A stretch of DNA of 10,619 bases from assembly GCA_040509055.1 (NCBI GenBank), contig JBEVLT010000127.1:1-10619 (forward strand), given 5' to 3'. The notes beneath the pieces are model-generated. The model worked only from the letters and a program-made list of their open reading frames with translations, searched no databases and was not told the origin of the DNA. The translations under genes were made by a program, and so were the position numbers. The DNA comes from JAJKIP01 sp040509055 (lineage in GTDB: Bacteria > Bacteroidota > Bacteroidia > Chitinophagales > Chitinophagaceae). Of the stretch, positions 7,326 to 10,619 are shown one piece after another. Position 1 is the first letter of the stretch; each line of letters starts with the position of its first letter.

Positions 7326-7359
7326 CTGCATATTTAATGCAGCGGGATCAGAGGATCCC
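7326..7359 (+). other. Twin hairpins in the recQ leader
   Basis: Two perfect 6-bp stem-loops sit back to back with one base between them: CTGCAT-ATTTA-ATGCAG (7326-7342) and GGGATC-AGAG-GATCCC (7344-7359). They end 18 bases before the recQ ATG. No T run follows, so they are not terminators. They could be operator half-sites or a 5' UTR structure that affects recQ translation or mRNA stability. Confidence 0.4.
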
Positions 7360-7377
7360 TGAGAAACATCTGTAGTA

Positions 7378-9648
7378 ATGGGAACAACCGTAAAAAAAGC
7401 GGCTGTTAAAAAAACAGTCCGTGAACAAAGCACTGCTAAAAACAAGACCGGCACCCCCCGGTTTGATCTTCACAAAGCCCTGCACGAATATTTCGGATTC
7501 GATAAGTTCAAAGGCAACCAGGAAAAGGCGATAGAATCCCTGCTGGCGGGGCATGATACGTTTGTCATCATGCCGACCGGGGGTGGTAAAAGCCTTTGCT
7601 ACCAGCTGCCTGCTATGGTGAGCGAAGGGGTGGCCATTATCGTATCGCCACTGATCGCGCTGATGAAGAACCAGGTGGACCTGGTAAGGGGCTATAGCAG
7701 CAACGATGAAGTGGCGCATTTCCTGAACTCCACCCTTTCCAAAAAAGAGATCAAGGAAGTGCACGACGACCTGCAGACCGGCCGCACCAAGATGCTGTAC
7801 GTAGCGCCGGAGACACTGACCAAGCAGGAAAACCTCGAATTCTTTTCCGACCTGAAGGTATCGTTCTTCGCCGTGGACGAGGCGCATTGCATATCGGAGT
7901 GGGGCCACGATTTCCGCCCGGAATACCGCCGCCTGCGGGAGATGATGATCCAGATAAACCCCGATGTACCGGTGATCGCTCTCACGGCCACGGCTACACC
8001 CAAGGTGCAGAGCGACATCATCAAGAACCTGGACCTGCGCGAACCGAATATTTTTATCTCTTCGTTCAACCGCTCCAACCTGTATTACGAAATACTGCCC
8101 AAGATCAAAAAGGCACAGACCGACGAGAGTATCGTACGGTTTATCAAGGGTATGAAGGGGAACAGCGGCATTATTTATACCCTGAACCGCAAAACCACCG
8201 AAGAGCTGGCCGATGTATTGATGGCCAATGGCATCAAGGCTGTGGCTTACCATGCCGGGCTGGACAGCAAGCTGCGGGCGGACCGGCAGGACCAGTTCCT
8301 GAACGAGGACGTGCAGGTGATCTGTGCCACCATTGCCTTTGGTATGGGCATCGACAAACCGGATATCCGCTTTGTGATCCACTACAATATTCCCAAGTCC
8401 ATCGAAAATTATTACCAGGAGACCGGCCGCGCCGGCCGTGACGGGCTGGAAGGAAAGTGTATCCTGTATTATTCGCACAAGGATGTGAGCAAGCTGGAGC
8501 ACCTGATGCGCGACAAGCCGCTGAGCGAACGCGAAGTGGGCGCCCAGCTGATCAACGAGACGGTAGGCTATGCCGAGAGCGGGGTCTGCCGCCGCAAGGT
8601 GCTGATGAGCTATTTCGGCGAGGCGTATGAAACGGAAAACTGCGGCAGTTGCGATAACTGCGTGCACCCGAAAGAAAAAGTGGAGGCAAAGGCCGAGGCC
8701 GTCATTGTGCTGAAGGCCATCCGGGCGCTGAACGAGCAGTTTGCCACGGATTATGTGGTCAGGATCATCAGCGGCAAGCTGACTCCGCAGATCAAGATGT
8801 TTCGCCACGACGGGCTGGATGTCTTTGCCAGCGGTAATGAAAAGGACGAACATTTCTGGAACTCGCTGATCCGGCAGCTGCTGCTGGAAGGGCTGCTGAC
8901 CAAGGATATCGAAGAATACGGGGTACTGAAATTCACCAAAAAGGGCGAAGCCTTCCTGAAAAAGCCGAAGGCCTTTACGATCGTGCTGAACAACCGGTTT
9001 GAAGATGCCAATGCGGACGACGAAGAAGATACGGAAGTGAACACGGGCGCCGCGGCCGACGACCGGCTGTTTAACATGCTGAAAGAGCTGCGTCAGAAGG
9101 AAGCGAAGAAAAAGAACCTGCCGCCGTTTGTCATCTTCCTGGAATCGTCGCTGCAGGACATGGCCACCCTATACCCCACGTCTACCGCCGAGCTGGAAAA
9201 GTGCCAGGGTGTGAGCAAGGGCAAGGCCCTGCGTTACGGCAAGCCCTTCGTGGAGCTGATTGGCCGGTACGTGGAGGAGAACAATATCCAGCGGCCGGAC
9301 GACTTCGTGATGAAGAGCGTGGTGAACAAGAGCGGAAACAAGGTATTTATCATTCAACAGACGGATAAGAAGGTGGCACTGGAAACCATTGCCAAAAACA
9401 AGGGCTGGCGGATGGACGAGATGCTGGAGGAGATGGAGACCATTGCGGCCAGCGGTACCAAGCTGAACCTGGACTATGCCATCGACGAGATGCTGGACGA
9501 AGACGACCAGGACGAGATCATCGAGTATTTCAAAGGCTGTGAGACCTCGTCGCTGCAGGTGGCGCAGGAGGAGCTGGCGGATTACGATTTCAACTGGGAG
9601 CAGCTGAAGATCATGCGGATCAAGTTTTTGAGCGAATACGGGATGTAA
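7378..9648 (+). CDS. recQ: ATP-dependent DNA helicase RecQ
   Basis: This 756-residue helicase unwinds DNA 3' to 5' in recombination and repair. Helicase motifs in order: motif 0 FKGNQ (44-48), Walker A PTGGGKS (66-72), DEAH (167-170) followed by the RecQ aromatic-rich loop (174-186), TATAT (203-207) and motif VI QETGRAGRDG (347-356). The zinc-binding region has Cys404, Cys422, Cys425 and Cys428. A winged-helix RQC region (about 435-535) leads through an acidic linker (543-554) to an HRDC domain (about 563-638). Beyond it, about 118 residues form a helical extension resembling the helix-turn-helix C-terminal region found in long Bacteroidota RecQs. E. coli RecQ is about 610 residues, so both the extension and a Lys-rich N-terminal tail (1-27) are extra. 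All catalytic residues are intact. Confidence 0.97.
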   Translation: MGTTVKKAAVKKTVREQSTAKNKTGTPRFDLHKALHEYFGFDKFKGNQEKAIESLLAGHDTFVIMPTGGGKSLCYQLPAMVSEGVAIIVSPLIALMKNQVDLVRGYSSNDEVAHFLNSTLSKKEIKEVHDDLQTGRTKMLYVAPETLTKQENLEFFSDLKVSFFAVDEAHCISEWGHDFRPEYRRLREMMIQINPDVPVIALTATATPKVQSDIIKNLDLREPNIFISSFNRSNLYYEILPKIKKAQTDESIVRFIKGMKGNSGIIYTLNRKTTEELADVLMANGIKAVAYHAGLDSKLRADRQDQFLNEDVQVICATIAFGMGIDKPDIRFVIHYNIPKSIENYYQETGRAGRDGLEGKCILYYSHKDVSKLEHLMRDKPLSEREVGAQLINETVGYAESGVCRRKVLMSYFGEAYETENCGSCDNCVHPKEKVEAKAEAVIVLKAIRALNEQFATDYVVRIISGKLTPQIKMFRHDGLDVFASGNEKDEHFWNSLIRQLLLEGLLTKDIEEYGVLKFTKKGEAFLKKPKAFTIVLNNRFEDANADDEEDTEVNTGAAADDRLFNMLKELRQKEAKKKNLPPFVIFLESSLQDMATLYPTSTAELEKCQGVSKGKALRYGKPFVELIGRYVEENNIQRPDDFVMKSVVNKSGNKVFIIQQTDKKVALETIAKNKGWRMDEMLEEMETIAASGTKLNLDYAIDEMLDEDDQDEIIEYFKGCETSSLQVAQEELADYDFNWEQLKIMRIKFLSEYGM

Positions 9649-9715
9649 AAAGGGAAATTTCAAGGGGAAAAAATCCAAAATCTGGTCAGCTGCCTGTTTT
9701 TAGGCAAAATCGCGC

Positions 9716-9723
9716 TATATTTG
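9716..9723 (+). promoter_or_regulatory. Candidate -7 box of the tRNA-Phe locus
   Basis: TATATTTG is a full match to TAnnTTTG. The predicted start is near 9730, about 43 bases before the first (broken) tRNA-Phe copy at 9774. A T-rich stretch (TGTTTTT, 9695-9701) may serve as a poor -33 element. No comparable box precedes the intact tRNA at 9895, so this may be the promoter for both. Confidence 0.45.
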
Positions 9724-9748
9724 CTGCCCGGTTGGAATTTGGGATGTG

Positions 9749-9763
9749 AAAATTCTGAATTTT
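9749..9763. repeat. Palindrome AAAATTC-T-GAATTTT
   Basis: This perfect 7-bp inverted repeat around one central base lies between the candidate promoter and the broken tRNA copy. A compact AT-rich palindrome of this type could be a protein-binding site. The AT content makes chance occurrence plausible. Confidence 0.3.
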
Positions 9764-9771
9764 AATGACGG

Positions 9772-9792
9772 ATGGTGCGGTAGCTCAGTCGG
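9772..9792 (+). repeat. Direct repeat, upstream copy (tRNA-Phe 5' end)
   Basis: These 21 bases are identical to 9893-9913, exactly 121 bp downstream. They cover two leader bases plus the acceptor 5' strand, the 5' half of the D stem and the start of the D loop of tRNA-Phe. Confidence 0.9.
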
Positions 9793-9860
9793 CCGTAGAA
9801 AATCAGAACGACAAAGGAGTTTTAGATTTTCAAGGTCCCGCCGGAGGGCGGGATAGAGCA
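9774..9860 (+). pseudogene. Broken tRNA-Phe copy, interrupted in the D loop
   Basis: The sequence matches the intact tRNA-Phe from its first base through GTCGG in the D loop (9774-9792), then departs from it. About 61 bases of unrelated sequence follow, and TAGAGCA reappears at 9854-9860, matching the 3' side of the D arm. After that there is no anticodon stem, no GAA anticodon and no T arm, so it cannot make a tRNA. The interrupting segment has two inverted repeats: GAAAATC/GATTTTC (9798-9831) and a strong TCCCGCC-GGAG-GGCGGGA hairpin (9836-9853). The match of the 5' part is certain; assigning TAGAGCA to the same tRNA is less sure because it is short. Confidence 0.65.
9836..9853 (+). other. 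GC-rich hairpin inside the broken tRNA copy
   Basis: TCCCGCC (9836-9842) pairs perfectly with GGCGGGA (9847-9853) around a GGAG loop. No T run follows, so it is not an intrinsic terminator. In an RNA read through from the 9716 promoter it would be the most stable element upstream of the intact tRNA. Confidence 0.5.
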
Positions 9861-9892
9861 GGCAAATGAAAGCGAAACGTATCGGTCAAATA

Positions 9893-9913
9893 ATGGTGCG
9901 GTAGCTCAGTCGG
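9893..9913 (+). repeat. Direct repeat, downstream copy (within intact tRNA-Phe)
   Basis: This is the second copy of the 21-bp repeat at 9772-9792, here continuous with the rest of a complete tRNA-Phe gene. Confidence 0.9.
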
Positions 9914-9967
9914 TAGAGCAAAGGACTGAAAATCCTTGTGTCGGCGGTTCGATCCCGCCCCACACCA
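9895..9967 (+). tRNA. tRNA-Phe (anticodon GAA)
   Basis: The 73 bases fold as a full cloverleaf: acceptor GGTGCGG/CCACACC, D stem GCTC/GAGC, anticodon stem AAGGA/TCCTT with loop CTGAAAA (anticodon GAA, Phe), a 5-base variable loop GTGTC, and T stem GGCGG/CCGCC with TTCGATC loop. The discriminator is A73. The 3' CCA is not fully encoded (A73 is followed by CA), so it must be added after transcription. One oddity is the fifth acceptor pair, C5 with A68 (9899 and 9962), a mismatch where a T-A or C-G pair would be expected. An intrinsic terminator follows 11 bases downstream. Confidence 0.95.
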
Positions 9968-9978
9968 CAAACAGAATC

Positions 9979-10013
9979 AAGCGATTATAACGAAATGTTG
10001 TAGTCGCTTTTTT
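9979..10013 (+). terminator. Intrinsic terminator after tRNA-Phe
   Basis: AAGCGATTATAAC (9979-9991) pairs along all 13 positions with GTTGTAGTCGCTT (9997-10009), using two G-U pairs, around a GAAAT loop. A run of six T (10008-10013) follows. This is a textbook intrinsic terminator for the tRNA transcript. Confidence 0.85.
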
Positions 10014-10074
10014 CATAATGCCCAACAAAGTTGGATTCTCTGGAATTTATCCTGGTAGATGCCAAGCCTTAACA

Positions 10075-10337
10075 ATGGAAGTTATCTGCCTTCAGAAAGA
10101 AGCATTTTATTCTCTCGTTGATAAAGTCATTGCCTACGTCAAGGAACAAACAGCCAGGCAGGATAAATGGCTGAATACCCAGCAGGCTATGGCGATGTTG
10201 CATATCAAAAGCAAATCTACCCTGCAAAAACTACGCGACGAAAGTAGCATCCGGTTCGCCCAGCCGAAGCGTAAGTGGATTGTTATGACGCGGATTCTAT
10301 AAATGAGTATTGGGAAAAGAAGGCTAAAAATTTCTGA
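10075..10337 (+). pseudogene. Helix-turn-helix (excisionase-like) gene with one-base frameshift
   Basis: The ATG at 10075 starts MEVICLQKEAFYSLVDKV, the usual beginning of small Bacteroidota HTH proteins of the MerR/excisionase-like type. The core WLNTQQAMAMLHIKSKSTLQKLRDE is the DNA-binding helix-turn-helix, followed by IRFAQPKRKWIV. The frame then runs out as MTRIL-stop at 10302. In the frame beginning at 10284 the sequence continues as YDADSINEYWEKKAKNF and stops at 10335-10337, the expected family ending. Restoring one T near 10283 would rejoin the frames into an 87-residue protein. Such genes are common on mobile elements and next to toxin-antitoxin or integrase genes. An upstream in-frame ATG at 10018 exists but adds sequence unlike the family. 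It may be a true mutation or a sequencing error. Confidence 0.8.
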
Positions 10338-10346
10338 CAGGAGGTG

Positions 10347-10619
10347 TTAATTAAAACGTGGTTTGGCTGAGAGCCAATTATCAATTTCTTCCTGGCTAAG
10401 AACAACAATATCACCCCTCATAGAATAATGCCCTTCACCACAACGGCTATCACAATCTGTATGTGCTAAGGTTGTTAAAAGTATCTCTGGAATTTCTTTT
10501 TGATGCATTTCATTCTGTTCTTTTTGCATCTTTAGGTGAACGAGCAGGATACTATCTCTAAATAGATTTTTTTCTGCTAACAGATTATCTGTCTCTTTTT
10601 CAAGTTGCTTCTGTTGAAT
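10347..10619 (-). CDS. 3' part of a coiled-coil protein gene, function unknown
   Basis: The minus-strand frame is open from the right edge to a TAA at 10347-10349, giving 90 residues of C-terminal sequence; the start is outside the window. An internal ATG at 10529 exists, but the 30 codons upstream are in frame and protein-like, so the gene is read as truncated by the window. The first part (IQQKQLEKETDNLLAEKN and on to about LKMQKEQ) is charged and heptad-like, consistent with a coiled coil. The tail has CDSRCGEGHYSM and then LSQEEIDNWLSAKPRFN. No family is recognised. It is AT-rich like the HTH gene, which it faces with only 9 bases between their stops. Confidence 0.6.
   Translation of the reverse strand: MQQKQLEKETDNLLAEKNLFRDSILLVHLKMQKEQNEMHQKEIPEILLTTLAHTDCDSRCGEGHYSMRGDIVVLSQEEIDNWLSAKPRFN

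Larger units (their letters stand above)
7015..7377. other. kdsD-recQ divergent intergenic region
   Basis: This 363-base spacer separates two divergent genes, and I find no convincing protein-coding frame in it. It should hold the promoters of both genes. From left to right it contains the kdsD -7 box (7050-7057), a weak plus-strand TAAATTCG (7143-7150, one mismatch to TAnnTTTG), a TCCCTG/CAGGGA hairpin (7154-7172), a nested hairpin followed by T5 (7185-7248), and two compact hairpins (7326-7342 and 7344-7359) just ahead of recQ. No convincing recQ promoter pair could be placed. Confidence 0.6.

Noticed and set aside
7348..8853. 501-codon minus-strand open frame opposite recQ
   Set aside because: It overlaps the helicase core of RecQ, whose motifs are unambiguous. 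The antisense frame has no recognisable domain.
9169..9678. 169-codon minus-strand open frame opposite the recQ 3' end
   Set aside because: It is a Leu/Val/His-rich shadow of the RecQ C-terminus with no motifs.
9849..9862. Resemblance of CGGGATAGAGCAG to the 5' end of an initiator tRNA
   Set aside because: The match is short and nothing downstream continues as a tRNA; TAGAGCA also fits the tRNA-Phe D arm.
10018..10074. Upstream in-frame ATG as the start of the HTH gene
   Set aside because: It begins 5 bases after the terminator T run, and the added 19 residues do not look like the family. The ATG at 10075 starts the recognisable N-terminus.
1..10619. CRISPR array, insertion sequence or defence system
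   Set aside because: No regularly spaced repeats, transposase or defence-gene cluster is visible. RecQ here is a housekeeping repair helicase without defence partners.

Overview
The window looks like a chromosomal segment of a Bacteroidota member, most likely of the Chitinophagaceae. This rests on the RecQ with a C-terminal extension, weak or absent Shine-Dalgarno sequences, TAnnTTTG-type promoter boxes and the style of the lipoprotein and hypothetical genes. The species cannot be named from the sequence.

Layout. The left edge (1-1138, + strand) has the end of a small AT-rich lipoprotein gene and a YD/RHS-like surface lipoprotein. Next is a run of seven minus-strand genes, read from about 7014 down to 1224: kdsD (arabinose-5-phosphate isomerase), manC (mannose-1-phosphate guanylyltransferase), a VOC/glyoxalase-fold protein, a DEDDy 3'-5' exonuclease, a YjgF/Rid-family protein, an MmcQ/YjbR-family protein and a large exported protein of unknown function. 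Gaps in this run are 4 to 70 bases. KdsD and ManC make precursors for the cell envelope (Kdo and GDP-mannose); the other five look like housekeeping or unknown genes that may share the transcript. Divergent from kdsD is recQ (7378-9648), a full DNA-repair helicase with zinc-binding, HRDC and C-terminal helical regions. The 363-bp kdsD-recQ spacer carries several inverted repeats, including a nested hairpin followed by a T run.

Right end (9649-10619). A perfect TAnnTTTG box precedes a broken tRNA-Phe 5' fragment. An intact tRNA-Phe(GAA) follows 121 bp later, with a strong intrinsic terminator behind it. Sequence beyond the terminator is AT-rich and accessory in character: a small helix-turn-helix gene broken by a one-base frameshift, facing the 3' end of a coiled-coil protein gene that runs off the window. 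The pattern suggests a decayed mobile element or island boundary at tRNA-Phe.

No complete new multi-gene system is evident. The points most worth following up are the partly duplicated tRNA-Phe locus, the frameshifted HTH gene beside it, and the possible structured RNA or attenuator ahead of recQ.
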